DNA of 64,000 bases, taken from NCBI RefSeq assembly GCF_003732225.1, contig NZ_MOBJ01000009.1, positions 558,001-622,000 on the forward strand. The letters are read 5' to 3'. Source of the DNA: Pseudomonas brassicacearum. GTDB lineage: Bacteria > Pseudomonadota > Gammaproteobacteria > Pseudomonadales > Pseudomonadaceae. Both the position numbers and the translations under genes were made by a program. Below the pieces are notes generated by a model. It did no database searches. It was not told the DNA's origin and saw nothing but the letters and a program-made list of their open reading frames with translations. The stretch's first letter is position 1; each line of letters opens with the position of its first letter. Of the stretch, positions 16,993 to 26,384 are shown piece by piece.

Positions 16993-17517
16993 TTAACTGA
17001 CGGTGATAAAAGGGTCCCAGCTGTTGGGTTGGCCGATCTGGTTCAGGTTACGGTCCAGCAGGATGAATGTGATGGTGTACCAGAGTTTCCCTCCGCTTTC
17101 GGCAGTGGCCTGCCAGAGGGTGTAGGTCACATCGGTTTTGGAGATGCCGTGGGGGGCACCTTTGTCCAGATAAGGCACCGGGATACCAGGGATGTTAAAG
17201 GAGTGCGGGGTCGATATGGAGCCCGGATACTTAGGGTCGTTTGGTGGATTGCCTTGGCGGACGCCGGTGATCAGTGCGACGCGGTCGAAGTTGCGCGACA
17301 GAGTAGTGGCACGCCAGCGAATGTTGTCGCCGGGATTGACGTCGATCCACAGTTCGTTGCCGCTGTCGGCGGTGCCGTCGCTGGTGGAGGCGTGGCTATC
17401 AATCTTGTCGCGACTCACCAGCATGGCGATCGCGCCGCCTACATCGTTGGGGTGGGCGCTCAGGTAATCGGCATCAACAGTTACAAGTACGTCAATGGTT
17501 TGGGTTGCTCCAGACAT
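16993..17517 (-). CDS. PixA/AidA-family inclusion body protein
   Basis: 174 residues from ATG 17517, set by AAGGAG eight bases upstream. Recognisable family features are the start MSGATQTIDVLVTVDADYL, the central ELWIDVNPGDNIRWRATTL and the C-terminal WYTITFILLDRN. PixA proteins accumulate as cytoplasmic inclusion bodies in Xenorhabdus and the related AidA is quorum-regulated in other bacteria; the biochemical role is unknown. A TTGACA hexamer lies on the minus strand at 17636-17631. This gene and the M20 gene at 1-818 were probably neighbours before the cellulose block entered. Confidence 0.85.
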   Translation of the reverse strand: MSGATQTIDVLVTVDADYLSAHPNDVGGAIAMLVSRDKIDSHASTSDGTADSGNELWIDVNPGDNIRWRATTLSRNFDRVALITGVRQGNPPNDPKYPGSISTPHSFNIPGIPVPYLDKGAPHGISKTDVTYTLWQATAESGGKLWYTITFILLDRNLNQIGQPNSWDPFITVS

Positions 17518-17846
17518 TTTGCTGCTCCTTGGTTGGTAATGGCAGTTGAGCACCGCGCCATTAAAGGGCGTCCGGGCCACCCGGTCCTTGGGTGCGGTCT
17601 CGGGGGGAAGAATGGATGACGGCCTTAGGGTGTCAAGTTTTGGGTTTTTGATGTTGACGAAGCGGTGGAGAAAGACGGCTGACGCATCTTTTTGATTTGT
17701 TTCGGATCCCGGCAATTTCGTACTTGGCGTCGGGTGGTTTTCCGTTGGTATCAATGGGAAAAGGCCTACAGCAGGTGTCAGCAATCACTTTCAATTTGGC
17801 TCAACCCTCAAGGTCAACTCCATCAGGGCCGCCTCTAGGCGAGCGC
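17518..17846 (-). promoter_or_regulatory. Upstream region of the PixA-like gene
   Basis: About 330 bases without a gene. On the minus strand TTGACA (17636-17631) is followed about 16 bases later by CATTCT, a weak -10 match. Nothing else stands out; the right part is simply the region past the GST remnant. Confidence 0.3.
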
Positions 17847-18351
17847 TTAGTGATTTTGGAACGCTTTCAATCCTCGCTGTACCGCGGGCCTGGCTTCGAT
17901 CGCGTCGAACCAGCGTGATAACCGTGAAAGCACTGCCCAATCCAGCCGGTCATGAATTGATGCCGCAATGGTGAAAGCAGAGATGTCCGCCATGGAAAAC
18001 TGATCTCCGGCCATAAAGTCTCCGGTAAGGAACCGTTCTGCATAGACAAGTTGTTCAATGACGCGCTGATCGATGACTGTGGCCGCATCAATTAATCCCG
18101 CTTGGCGCAGGAAAAATGCGGCATGGCTGGGCCCGATTACGTCCGTTACGAAAAAGAAGTAACGATCAAGTACCCGGTCGCGCTTTGGTCCACTATGCGC
18201 TGGTGCGAGCCGACCGGGAGCTTTCGCATCAGCGAACTGAATGATTGCGTTTGATTGGTTAATGACCAGCGGGGGTGTCGATGTATGGTCGACCAGGGTT
18301 GGGACTTTTCCTGCCGGATTGAGCGCCATACAGCTCTATTTTGGGGTTCAT
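17847..18351 (-). pseudogene. Glutathione S-transferase gene with internal deletion and frameshift
   Basis: The start ATG at 18351 (with AAGGAG six bases upstream) opens MNPKIELYGA, the first strand of a GST thioredoxin fold. The next bases already encode, in another frame, ALNPAGKVPTLVDH, which normally lies around residue 50. The middle ~40 residues, including the glutathione-site Ser/Cys/Tyr region, are missing. The C-terminal helical domain is intact (YAERFLTGDFMAGDQFSMADI through to AFQNH). The first frame dies after 30 residues. A 160-residue product from ATG 18329 would lack the glutathione-binding domain. Confidence 0.8.
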
Positions 18352-18448
18352 CAGGCACTCCTTGGAAATGAATGGATAATCATTGGATGCTAAGTGAAAA
18401 GCGGCGTATGCGTATGTCTTCAAGACCAGGCGCATACGCCCATAGTGA

Positions 18449-19330
18449 TCACCCCTCGAACGCTTGCCGGTTAGCGCGCACGAAGTCACCCACCGTTTGA
18501 GGTGCTTGTCCGGTGATTTGGCCGATAACCCCGTCCTCACCGCTAAAGATTCCGTTCTGGTAATCGATCGCGACTGCAAGGAAGTGCTGGATCACAAACT
18601 CCGGCAGATCGCAGGTCTCCAGATGCTGGCGATACTCTTCCAGGGTCGAAGGGCTGTAGGTGATGGTGCGGCCTACGATGCCGCTGATTTCGTCGGCAAT
18701 CTCTTGATGGCTCAGCTCGACAGGGCCGTACAGCGGATAGGTCTTCCCGATATGGCCAGACGGCTGTGAGAGAACGGCGGCAATCAGTCGCGCTTGGTCT
18801 TCAGCGGCGATTGGCGCATGTCGTCCGCTACCGTATGGCAGCGTGATCTTGTTCTCCTTCACGATCTGATCAAGCACCCAAGGAAAGATCAACCACTCGG
18901 AAAAGAACGTCGGGCGGATATGGACGGTGGGCACTCCAGACCAGTCGAGTACGCGCTCCGCGATCCAGTGGTCGCGCGCGGCGTGGCTCAATGAATCTTC
19001 CCGAGCAGAAATCTGCGACATTTCCACCACGACCTCGACACCGGCTCGCCGGGCGGCATCCGCAAAATAGGCGGTCGCCTGAATGTAGCCAGGACGCACG
19101 GGATAGCACAGGTATGCGCCTGTGATCCCCTCCATCGCACGAATGATGTCGTCATGTTCAAGGAGGTCGCCAACAAATATTTCGGCGCCCTCGCTCTGGA
19201 GCGCTGCACTGCGCTCGTCCTCCTGGTGCACAAAAGCCCGAACCGCATGGCCTCCGTTGAGAAGGTGGCGAATGGTGTAGACGCCAGTTTTTCCCGTAGC
19301 GCCGGTGACGAGGTATTTACGTTGCAGCAT
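18449..19330 (-). CDS. NmrA-like NAD(P)-binding reductase
   Basis: 293 residues from ATG 19330. It has a Rossmann nucleotide-binding motif GATGKTG at residues 8-14, then VGDLLEHDDIIRAMEG and a YxxxK-less atypical SDR core typical of NmrA/quinone-oxidoreductase-2-like proteins. The substrate is unknown. It sits between the GST remnant and an HD-domain gene on the same strand, suggesting a former stress or detoxification group. Confidence 0.82.
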   Translation of the reverse strand: MLQRKYLVTGATGKTGVYTIRHLLNGGHAVRAFVHQEDERSAALQSEGAEIFVGDLLEHDDIIRAMEGITGAYLCYPVRPGYIQATAYFADAARRAGVEVVVEMSQISAREDSLSHAARDHWIAERVLDWSGVPTVHIRPTFFSEWLIFPWVLDQIVKENKITLPYGSGRHAPIAAEDQARLIAAVLSQPSGHIGKTYPLYGPVELSHQEIADEISGIVGRTITYSPSTLEEYRQHLETCDLPEFVIQHFLAVAIDYQNGIFSGEDGVIGQITGQAPQTVGDFVRANRQAFEG

Positions 19331-19435
19331 GGTGAATACTCCAAAGTAAAGGAACACACATTGCTTGCGCCGATATCACGTATCAGGCGTTACCAATTCA
19401 CGAATGTTGCGCAGTAGTGCCATCTGGAGGTGCAG

Positions 19436-20077
19436 TCAGCTATCGAAAGGCGCGTGATCAATCAGGTCGCACACATTCGGGCAATCAAACCCGTGCACGT
19501 GACGACGTCCGACATCGGCGAGCCCAGTGCCTATCGCAGTGTGAGGTTTCTTCCTGGCCACTTCAGCGACCGCTTGGGTAAACGCGGCTTTCATTCCAAT
19601 GCGGGGGTAGAGGGCCAGCGTATCCTCGACCAGTGATGGCGTGATTTCCTCCAGCCGTAATCCCATCACGTCGACATGGGCGCCCATGTAGATCAGGGCG
19701 ATCTCTGGCTGTTTGCGGTCGGCGATGCCGGCGCTAGAGTGAAGTGCGATCGCATCCCAAACCAGCTCGGCTTTCGATTCCGAGTAACCGTTTTCCAGCA
19801 GGAAGCGGCTGGCAGCGTCGGCGCCGTCGACCTCAAAACGTTGGTCGGCTGCAAATTCGTACGTCAGACCCAGGTCGTGCAGCAGTGCGGCGAGATAGAC
19901 TGCCTCGCGGTCGTATTTCATGCCTCGCTGCTGGCCGAGGAATTCGGCAAACCACCACGTGCGATGCACATGGTGCAGGAGCACTGTCGAGTGAACGCGC
20001 TCGACGAGGAAGGAGGCCTTGCGAGCGAGTTCGGAGTCTGGAGCGCTGAAGCCGCCGATGATCACAGGTGTACTCAT
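19436..20077 (-). CDS. HD-domain hydrolase (cyanamide hydratase-like)
   Basis: 213 residues. Metal-site residues of the HD fold are visible: His in LLHHVHRTWWF, the HD pair in ALLHDLGLT, and later ALHSSAG. The arrangement and length match the group that includes fungal cyanamide hydratase and related putative phosphohydrolases. The substrate here is not known. It is divergent from the GlxA-type regulator, which may control it. Confidence 0.78.
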   Translation of the reverse strand: MSTPVIIGGFSAPDSELARKASFLVERVHSTVLLHHVHRTWWFAEFLGQQRGMKYDREAVYLAALLHDLGLTYEFAADQRFEVDGADAASRFLLENGYSESKAELVWDAIALHSSAGIADRKQPEIALIYMGAHVDVMGLRLEEITPSLVEDTLALYPRIGMKAAFTQAVAEVARKKPHTAIGTGLADVGRRHVHGFDCPNVCDLIDHAPFDS

Positions 20078-20197
20078 GTTTGCTCCCGGGGGATGAAGTT
20101 GGCTTGCAGTTCATTCTAAATAGGCGTGAATGGCAGAATTGACTATTTTCAGATGATTTGTGCCAATGTGCGTGTCAGGTCAAGGCGGGAGATCGCG

Positions 20198-21226
20198 GTG
20201 AGAATTACGACGAAATCAAATCATTCCTTTATCGGCGTGGCGCAAAAACGAGTGGTGATTCTGGGTTTGCCGCCCGTGGATTCGCTTGATGTGATCGGCC
20301 CGGCAGAGGTGTTTGCCTATGCCAACAATCTGTACCGCGGTGACTCTGCGCCCTACGCACTCGAACTCGTTTGCGCGGGTGCCAATGAACACCTGGAGAG
20401 CAGCACCGGCATCGCACTTATGGCGCACAAGACGCTTGAACAGGAGCGTCTTGAAAACAAGGCGATAGATACGTTGATCGTGACGTCGGGCTGGAAAGCC
20501 ATGGATCGGGTGGATCAGACCGCCATCGAGTGGATCCGCACGCGAGCCAGAAATGTCAGGCGTGTGTGTTCGATCTGTGTCGGGGCCTTCGCCTTGGCCG
20601 AAACAGGGCTTCTGGATGGTCGAAAGGCAACCACCCACTGGCGGATGGCACGCAACCTGGCCGATCGCTATCCCAACGTGCGGGTGGATCCCAACCCGAT
20701 TTGGGTCAAAGACGGCAACCTGTACACCTCGGCAGGCATATCGGCGGGAATCGATCTTGCGCTCGCATTGGTCAGCGAAGACCTGGGTGACGACATCGCT
20801 TTGGAAATCGCGAAAAATCTGGTTCTGTTTCTGCGACGTCCAGGCGGTCAGGCACAGTTCAGCGTCGCACTCCAGTCGCAGCATGCTACAGGCTCGAACC
20901 TGGATGAGTTATGCGTGTGGATCAGTGAACATCTACATTCGGAGCTTACGGTCGAGATACTTGCAGACAAGCTCGCCACAAGTGTGAGGACCTTGATTCG
21001 CATGTTTCAGAGGGAATTCAAGACAACGCCTGCGAAGTACGTCGAGGACGTCCGGGTCGAAGCGGCCTGTCGGCAAATAGAGCTGGGAAGGCGGTCGATG
21101 GAGGAGGTTGCGCGCCGATGCGGCTACCGCAGTGTCGACGTGCTCAGAAAAGCCTTCGTGCGACGCATGGGGGTGAGTCCAAAGGAGTACGCACAACGTT
21201 TCGCGCCAGTTAACGAGCCCGCTTAG
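20198..21226 (+). CDS. GlxA-family transcriptional regulator (DJ-1/PfpI + AraC HTH)
   Basis: 342 residues from GTG 20198, chosen because GGGAG stands six bases upstream; longer starts at 20126 or 20153 are possible. The N-terminal half is an amidotransferase-like DJ-1/PfpI domain (VVILGLPPVDSLDVIGPAEVF; the nucleophile-elbow region reads CSICVGAFALAETGLLDG). The C-terminal half has two AraC-type HTH motifs, ending GVSPKEYAQRF. Such proteins usually activate divergently placed genes, here the HD-domain and reductase pair. Confidence 0.88.
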   Translation: MRITTKSNHSFIGVAQKRVVILGLPPVDSLDVIGPAEVFAYANNLYRGDSAPYALELVCAGANEHLESSTGIALMAHKTLEQERLENKAIDTLIVTSGWKAMDRVDQTAIEWIRTRARNVRRVCSICVGAFALAETGLLDGRKATTHWRMARNLADRYPNVRVDPNPIWVKDGNLYTSAGISAGIDLALALVSEDLGDDIALEIAKNLVLFLRRPGGQAQFSVALQSQHATGSNLDELCVWISEHLHSELTVEILADKLATSVRTLIRMFQREFKTTPAKYVEDVRVEAACRQIELGRRSMEEVARRCGYRSVDVLRKAFVRRMGVSPKEYAQRFAPVNEPA

Positions 21227-21587
21227 GCATGTGCCCTATGTTCCTGATTCAAAGTCGCGGGTGCATGTTCGAACCATCATCGGGGCCTTACGTGAAGATA
21301 GTCCATCCCATCGTTTCCGGGCGTACTCTGCCTATCGCTTCCTCGATGAACATTGGCAAGTAAAATGTAAACGCTGCTCAGCACTAATGTGACTTGTAAT
21401 GGTCAATAAATCCCGCACGACCGTCCGTGGTCGTACTGCTCGGAGCCAACCGGATCCGCATCTGCATTTTGATCAAGGACAGTGTAAACATGCTCGCCGC
21501 AATATAATCAGCAACCGCCTCCACCTGGTTCCGTGAATCGGGACTCGCCGTACGTTTACCCCTCAATCCAACTCAAAGATTCCAAGC
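21227..21587 (+). promoter_or_regulatory. Intergenic region with candidate nuclease promoter
   Basis: About 360 bases without a convincing gene. A perfect TATAAT occurs at 21503-21508, 80 bases before the nuclease start, with no good -35 hexamer at 16-18 bases. An inverted pair CGACCGTCCG/TGGTCG near 21418-21433 is short. Nothing else is evident. Confidence 0.3.
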
Positions 21588-22463
21588 ATGAACCTACGCA
21601 AAATAGCAGTGGGGCTGTCGTCCCTTGTTTTGTTCTCGACCGGTGCGGCAGAAGCTCGCAACCTTCTGGATTTCCTCAAACCGCCCAGCCAGCATGAGGA
21701 GCAAGGGCACCGTTCAGGCTCAATCAGCCAGAACGCGGCGATCGAGCTTTACTCAAGCAAACAGACGCAGGCATCGTTTGATGGGTGCGCAGACCTGTTC
21801 CCGGCAGCCAGGCCGATCAGCATGGCCAGTGTGCCGGCAACGATGAAGCCCTTGGCCCTGTGTTCCGACAACTTTGCGGTGCTGTACTCGCAAACCAGCA
21901 AGACTCCGTTGGTTGTGGTCGAGCGTCTGAATTCAGCTCTGCTTGAGGATGCCAAGGGGGAAGAACGAACCAATCAGTTCTATCCAGACCCACGCATTCC
22001 CAAGAGCGGGCGGGCAGAGTTGAGCGACTACCGTGGCCAACATCCGGCAGTGGATCGCGGCCATCAGTCCCCGGCGGCCGATGCACCGAGTCCACATGCA
22101 ATGGCCCAGTCCTTTGCGCTGTCGAACATGGTGCCGCAAAACCCGACCAATAACCGGAAGATCTGGAGCAAGGTCGAATCTGATGTCAGGAAGTTCGCGA
22201 AGCGCGCCGATGGCAATGTCTTTGTCTTTACCGGCCCGCTCTTTGACGCAGGCCATGCCACCATTGGCGACAACAAGGTCTGGGTACCTGACCGCCTGTT
22301 CAAGCTGGTCTACGACGCTTCGTCCAAACGTGCCTGGGCGTATGTGCTACCCAACGCGGAAACCCGCATTGAGAAGCCGGTGGACTACGAGACTTTCGTG
22401 AAGATCACGGGACTCAACCTGCTGGGCAATCTACCGGTCTCGGGTTCAGTGGTTCGATCCTGA
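21588..22463 (+). CDS. Secreted DNA/RNA non-specific endonuclease (NucA/EndA type)
   Basis: 291 residues with a signal peptide ending near GAAEA. The beta-beta-alpha-metal nuclease core carries DRGHQ near residue 155 (catalytic His) and SNMVPQNPTNNRKIW (Mg-binding Asn) downstream, followed by VFVFTGPLFD. It should degrade extracellular or periplasmic nucleic acid without sequence specificity. No immunity gene adjoins it, as is usual for exported scavenging nucleases. Confidence 0.85.
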   Translation: MNLRKIAVGLSSLVLFSTGAAEARNLLDFLKPPSQHEEQGHRSGSISQNAAIELYSSKQTQASFDGCADLFPAARPISMASVPATMKPLALCSDNFAVLYSQTSKTPLVVVERLNSALLEDAKGEERTNQFYPDPRIPKSGRAELSDYRGQHPAVDRGHQSPAADAPSPHAMAQSFALSNMVPQNPTNNRKIWSKVESDVRKFAKRADGNVFVFTGPLFDAGHATIGDNKVWVPDRLFKLVYDASSKRAWAYVLPNAETRIEKPVDYETFVKITGLNLLGNLPVSGSVVRS

Positions 22464-22655
22464 TCGACGAAAGTCCGCTTCCCTGACGGGAGTGTGGAAA
22501 ACAGCCTGACTGTCGTAAAAACGACCTGTTTACGCTGAACGCGAACCCCTGTGACTTTTCTGTTGAACGACTGTTCAGCTTCGTCTATGTTCGTTCCACC
22601 TTCTCCCCCGGCTGGTTGCGGGCTTGCGTTTCTTCTATTCGAACGAGGCACTGGC

Positions 22656-24659
22656 ATGCGGTTTTCACCCTTTGTTGAGCGGATCTCAGGCCAAGGCGTT
22701 GCAGCCTGGGATATTCACAATGCGGCGTATGAAGCCCAGTGCCGGGGCGAGGATGTGATCATCCTGAGCATCGGCGACCCGGATTTCCCTACTCCAGACT
22801 TCATCACCGATGCCGCCATTCACGCGCTGCGTGAGGGCGACACTCACTACACCGAAATCGCCGGTCGCCTGGCCTTGCGCGAAGCCATCGCCGCCCGGTA
22901 CAGCCAGCTGTTTGACCGTGAGCTGCAAGCATCAAATGTCATCAATGTGGCGGGAGCGCAGAACGCGCTGTTTATCGCCTCGATGTGCCTGCTCACTGCC
23001 GGCGACGAAGTGATTGCTCTGGACCCGATGTACGTGACCTACGAGGCGACGCTCAAGGCCTCCGGTGCGACGCTGGTGCGCGTGCCCTGCGCGGCGGATT
23101 CGGGTTTCAGGCTCGATGCCGCCGTGCTGGCCAAGGCCATCACCCCGCGCACCCGGGCGATTTTCCTCTCCAATCCGAACAACCCCACCGGGGTGGTGCT
23201 CAACCGCGAAGAGCTGCAAGCCATCGCCGACCTCGCCATTACCCATGACTTGTGGGTCGTGGTGGACGAGGTCTATGAGAGCCTGGCGTTCGAACGCGAG
23301 CACCTCAGCCTGGCGGCCTTGCCGGGCATGGCCGAGCGTTGCGTGGTGATCGGCAGCCTGTCGAAATCCCATGCCATGACCGGCTGGCGGATCGGCTGGA
23401 TCGTCGCCGATAAATCCCTGGTGGCGCATGCCGAAACCCTGATGCTGAGCATGCTCTACGGCTTGCCGGGATTTGTCATGGAGGCTGCGCTCAAGGCAGT
23501 GCAAGCCCATGAGGATGTGACCCACGGCATGCGCGAAATCTATCGCCGTCGTCGCGATCTGGTGGTGGCGAGCCTGTCTGATTGTCCGGGGATTTCAGTA
23601 CTTAAGCCCGATGCCGGCATGTTCGTGCTGGTGGACGTGCGTGGCACCGGTTTGTCCTCTCTGGAATTCGCCTGGCGTCTGTTGCGCGAGGCGGGCGTAT
23701 CGGTCCTCGATGCAGCTGCTTTCGGCGAGCCGGCGCAAGGCTTCGTGCGGCTCTCGTTCACGCTGGGTGAAGAACGACTGGCCCAGGCCTGCCAGCGTAT
23801 TCGCGATTTTGTCCTGGTGTTGAAGGGCGAAGCGCCGAGGCCGGCGATCACCCGTGTGACCAGCGAAGCGGCCGTTGAGCCGGTCGCGGCCAAGACCATG
23901 ATTGAAGTCGATGGCCTGCATAAACGCTTCGGCAACATCGAGGTCCTCAAAGGCGTCTCCCTGACCGCCCGCGAAGGCGATGTGATCTCGCTGATTGGCG
24001 CCAGCGGCTCGGGTAAAAGTACCTTGCTGCGCTGCATCAACATGCTCGAAGTGCCGGACCAGGGGCGCATTCTGGTGGACGGCGAAAGCATTCATCTGAA
24101 CCACTCGCGTCCCGGCGCGCCGCTGGTATCCGACGCCAAGCAGCTGGTACGGATCCGTTCGAGCCTGGGCATGGTGTTCCAGAACTTCAACCTCTGGCCC
24201 CATCGCACGGTGCTGGAAAACCTCATCGAAGCGCCGACTCAGGTCCTGCGTGAAAGCCGTGCGGAGGCCACTGAACGGGCCGAAGCCTTGCTTGAACGCG
24301 TGGGGCTTTCAGCCAAGCGCAACGAGTACCCGGCGTTTCTCTCCGGGGGACAGCAACAACGGGTGGCCATCGCCCGCGCCCTGGCCATGCGGCCCAAGGT
24401 CATGCTGTTCGATGAACCCACCTCGGCACTCGACCCGGAACTGGTCGGAGAAGTGCTGCGGGTGATCCGCTCTCTCGCCGAAGAAGGCCGGACCATGATC
24501 CTGGTGACTCATGAGATGGCTTTTGCACGTGATGTCTCTTCCAAAGTCGCCTACTTGCATCAAGGGTTGATCGAGGAAACCGGTTCGCCGGACGAAGTGT
24601 TCGTACACCCACGCAGCGAGCGTTGTCGGCAGTTCGTCAACGCTCATCAGACTCGCTAA
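22656..24659 (+). CDS. Fused PLP aminotransferase - amino-acid ABC transporter ATPase
   Basis: 667 residues from ATG 22656 (GAGG nine bases upstream). Residues ~1-395 form a fold-type I aminotransferase with SNPNNPTGV and the PLP lysine Lys237 in SLSKSHAMTGWR. Residues ~412-667 form a HisP/GlnQ-type ATPase: Walker A GASGSGKST (Lys454), Q-loop QNFNLWPH, signature LSGGQQQRV, Walker B VMLFDEP and H-loop THEM. The reading frame runs through the joint without break, so the fusion is real in this sequence. It precedes a binding protein and two permeases, giving a complete importer whose ATPase carries an enzyme. Confidence 0.93.
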   Translation: MRFSPFVERISGQGVAAWDIHNAAYEAQCRGEDVIILSIGDPDFPTPDFITDAAIHALREGDTHYTEIAGRLALREAIAARYSQLFDRELQASNVINVAGAQNALFIASMCLLTAGDEVIALDPMYVTYEATLKASGATLVRVPCAADSGFRLDAAVLAKAITPRTRAIFLSNPNNPTGVVLNREELQAIADLAITHDLWVVVDEVYESLAFEREHLSLAALPGMAERCVVIGSLSKSHAMTGWRIGWIVADKSLVAHAETLMLSMLYGLPGFVMEAALKAVQAHEDVTHGMREIYRRRRDLVVASLSDCPGISVLKPDAGMFVLVDVRGTGLSSLEFAWRLLREAGVSVLDAAAFGEPAQGFVRLSFTLGEERLAQACQRIRDFVLVLKGEAPRPAITRVTSEAAVEPVAAKTMIEVDGLHKRFGNIEVLKGVSLTAREGDVISLIGASGSGKSTLLRCINMLEVPDQGRILVDGESIHLNHSRPGAPLVSDAKQLVRIRSSLGMVFQNFNLWPHRTVLENLIEAPTQVLRESRAEATERAEALLERVGLSAKRNEYPAFLSGGQQQRVAIARALAMRPKVMLFDEPTSALDPELVGEVLRVIRSLAEEGRTMILVTHEMAFARDVSSKVAYLHQGLIEETGSPDEVFVHPRSERCRQFVNAHQTR

Positions 24660-24685
24660 TAACATAAAAAAAACGGGGAACAATC

Positions 24686-25468
24686 ATGGGAAATCGACGT
24701 TTGGCAAACTGGTTAACCGGCGTGGCCTGCGTAATGCTGGCCGGCATGAGCGCGGCTCAGGCCCAGCCGATCAGGTTCGCGGTCGCAGCAGAACCCTATC
24801 CGCCGTACACCGAGAAGCAGGCCAACGGTGAATGGAAAGGCTTTGAAGTCGACCTGATCCACAAGCTGTGCAGCGAAATGAAAGCCGAGTGCGAGATCAA
24901 GGAAGTGGCGTGGGACGGGATCATCCCGTCTCTGCTTGCGAAGAAGATCGACGTGATTTTCTCCTCCATGTCCGTGACCGAAGAGCGCGAAAAACAGATC
25001 GCGTTCAGCAAGGCCTACTACGATTCGGCAATCGCGGTTGTCGGGCCCAAGGGCACTGCGGTGAACAAGTATCCGGATGATCTCAAGGGCAAGATCATCG
25101 CTGTGCAGAACTCGACGGTGAGCGCCAGCTACCTGAAGGCTTACTACGAGAAAATTGCTGAAGTGAAGTATTACGACACCCAGGACTCGGCCAACGCCGA
25201 CCTGATTGCCGGTCGTGTCGACCTGATGATGGCGGATGGCACGGCCATGGCGGCATTCGTCAAGACGCCCGATGCCAAGGACCTGGCCTACCTGGGCACG
25301 GTGCCTTATGACCCGATCTTCGGCAAAGGCGTGGGCGCCGGTCTGCGCAAGGATGACACTGCGCTCAAGGCCAATCTCGACAAGGCGATCCAGAAGTTGC
25401 TGGCAAGCAAGGACTATGACGACCTCTCCCAGAGCTACTTCGGGACCAGCGTGAAACCCGCGTTCTGA
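24686..25468 (+). CDS. Amino-acid ABC transporter periplasmic binding protein (family 3)
   Basis: 260 residues. Signal peptide to AQAQ, then the family-3 core: PYPPYTEKQANGEWKGFEVD, VAWDGIIPSLLAKKIDVI, SMSVTEEREKQIAFS and DLMMADG. The ligand is probably a basic or polar amino acid as in ArgT/AotJ proteins, but the exact substrate cannot be read. GGGGAA lies before the ATG. It is directly downstream of the aminotransferase-ATPase fusion. Confidence 0.92.
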   Translation: MGNRRLANWLTGVACVMLAGMSAAQAQPIRFAVAAEPYPPYTEKQANGEWKGFEVDLIHKLCSEMKAECEIKEVAWDGIIPSLLAKKIDVIFSSMSVTEEREKQIAFSKAYYDSAIAVVGPKGTAVNKYPDDLKGKIIAVQNSTVSASYLKAYYEKIAEVKYYDTQDSANADLIAGRVDLMMADGTAMAAFVKTPDAKDLAYLGTVPYDPIFGKGVGAGLRKDDTALKANLDKAIQKLLASKDYDDLSQSYFGTSVKPAF

Positions 25469-25520
25469 CCGCAATACCGGACGTCGGCCACCCGAATGAA
25501 AACGGTGCGCCGACTGCCCT

Positions 25521-25623
25521 CTGTGGGAGCGAGCTTGCTCGCGATGGACGTCAGTGCGCTGCGGTTCATCTGAAGGCCCGCGTTATCGTTAGCGTTTTTT
25601 CGCGAGCAAGCTCGCTCCCACAG
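25521..25623. repeat. REP doublet (REPIN) in the transporter operon
   Basis: Arms TGTGGGAGCGAGCTTGCTCG and the reverse complement CGAGCAAGCTCGCTCCCACA face each other around a ~55-base loop. It lies between the binding-protein and permease genes, so the transcript can form a large hairpin that may set their relative expression. Same family as the copies at 53476 and 56304. Confidence 0.92.
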
Positions 25624-25665
25624 GGATCGCGGCAGGCGGTTGGTTTGCGATAACGGGAGAGTGAA

Positions 25666-26379
25666 ATGCCAGCAATGTTCGAGTTGATCGATTTCAGCGA
25701 ACAAGGATGGGGCGGTGCGCTGTTGAAGGGGCTCTGGATGACCCTGCAGATATCGGCCGGGGCCTTTGTGGTCGGGCTGTTCATCGGACTGGTGGTGGCC
25801 TGCCTCAAGTTGAGCGCCCCCAAACCGATCGCGGCGCTGATGCGCGGCTACACCACGTTGTTCCGGGCGGTTCCGGAACTGTTGCTGATCCTGTTGCTGT
25901 ACTACGTCGGCTCCATGCTCCTCAATTCGCTGATGGCCCGGATGGGTTACTCCGCTGTCAATGTCAGCGGCCCTCTGGCGGCAATCCTGGTGCTGGGCTT
26001 GGTGCAAGGCGCCTATGCATCGGAGATTTTTCGGGCGGCGATCCAGGCGATTCCCTTTGGCCAGATCGAGGCGGCGAGGGCGTTCGGCCAGAGCGGGTTC
26101 GGGCTGTTCCGGCGGGTAACGCTACCGATCATGGCGCCCTATGCGATGGCCGGGATGGCCAACCTGTGGATCAACCTGATCAAGGACAGTGCATTGATCA
26201 GCGTGGTCGGCACTAACGAGCTGTTGTACACCGCCAAGCAAGGGGCGGGTTCGACGCGTCACTACCTGTTGTTCTACCTCACGGCCGCGGCGATGTATTA
26301 CGCGGTGACATTGGTGTCCAACTATCTGTCGGGACGGCTTGAGCGACGCACTCGTCGCTGGATGCCCTTGGCTGAGTGA
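25666..26379 (+). CDS. Amino-acid ABC transporter permease (HisQ type)
   Basis: 237 residues with about five membrane helices. The EAA loop reads AFGQSGFGLFRRVTLP, which contacts the ATPase. It pairs with the next gene as the heterodimeric membrane core of the importer. Its stop overlaps the start of the next gene. Confidence 0.92.
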   Translation: MPAMFELIDFSEQGWGGALLKGLWMTLQISAGAFVVGLFIGLVVACLKLSAPKPIAALMRGYTTLFRAVPELLLILLLYYVGSMLLNSLMARMGYSAVNVSGPLAAILVLGLVQGAYASEIFRAAIQAIPFGQIEAARAFGQSGFGLFRRVTLPIMAPYAMAGMANLWINLIKDSALISVVGTNELLYTAKQGAGSTRHYLLFYLTAAAMYYAVTLVSNYLSGRLERRTRRWMPLAE

Positions 26380-26384
26380 ATGAA

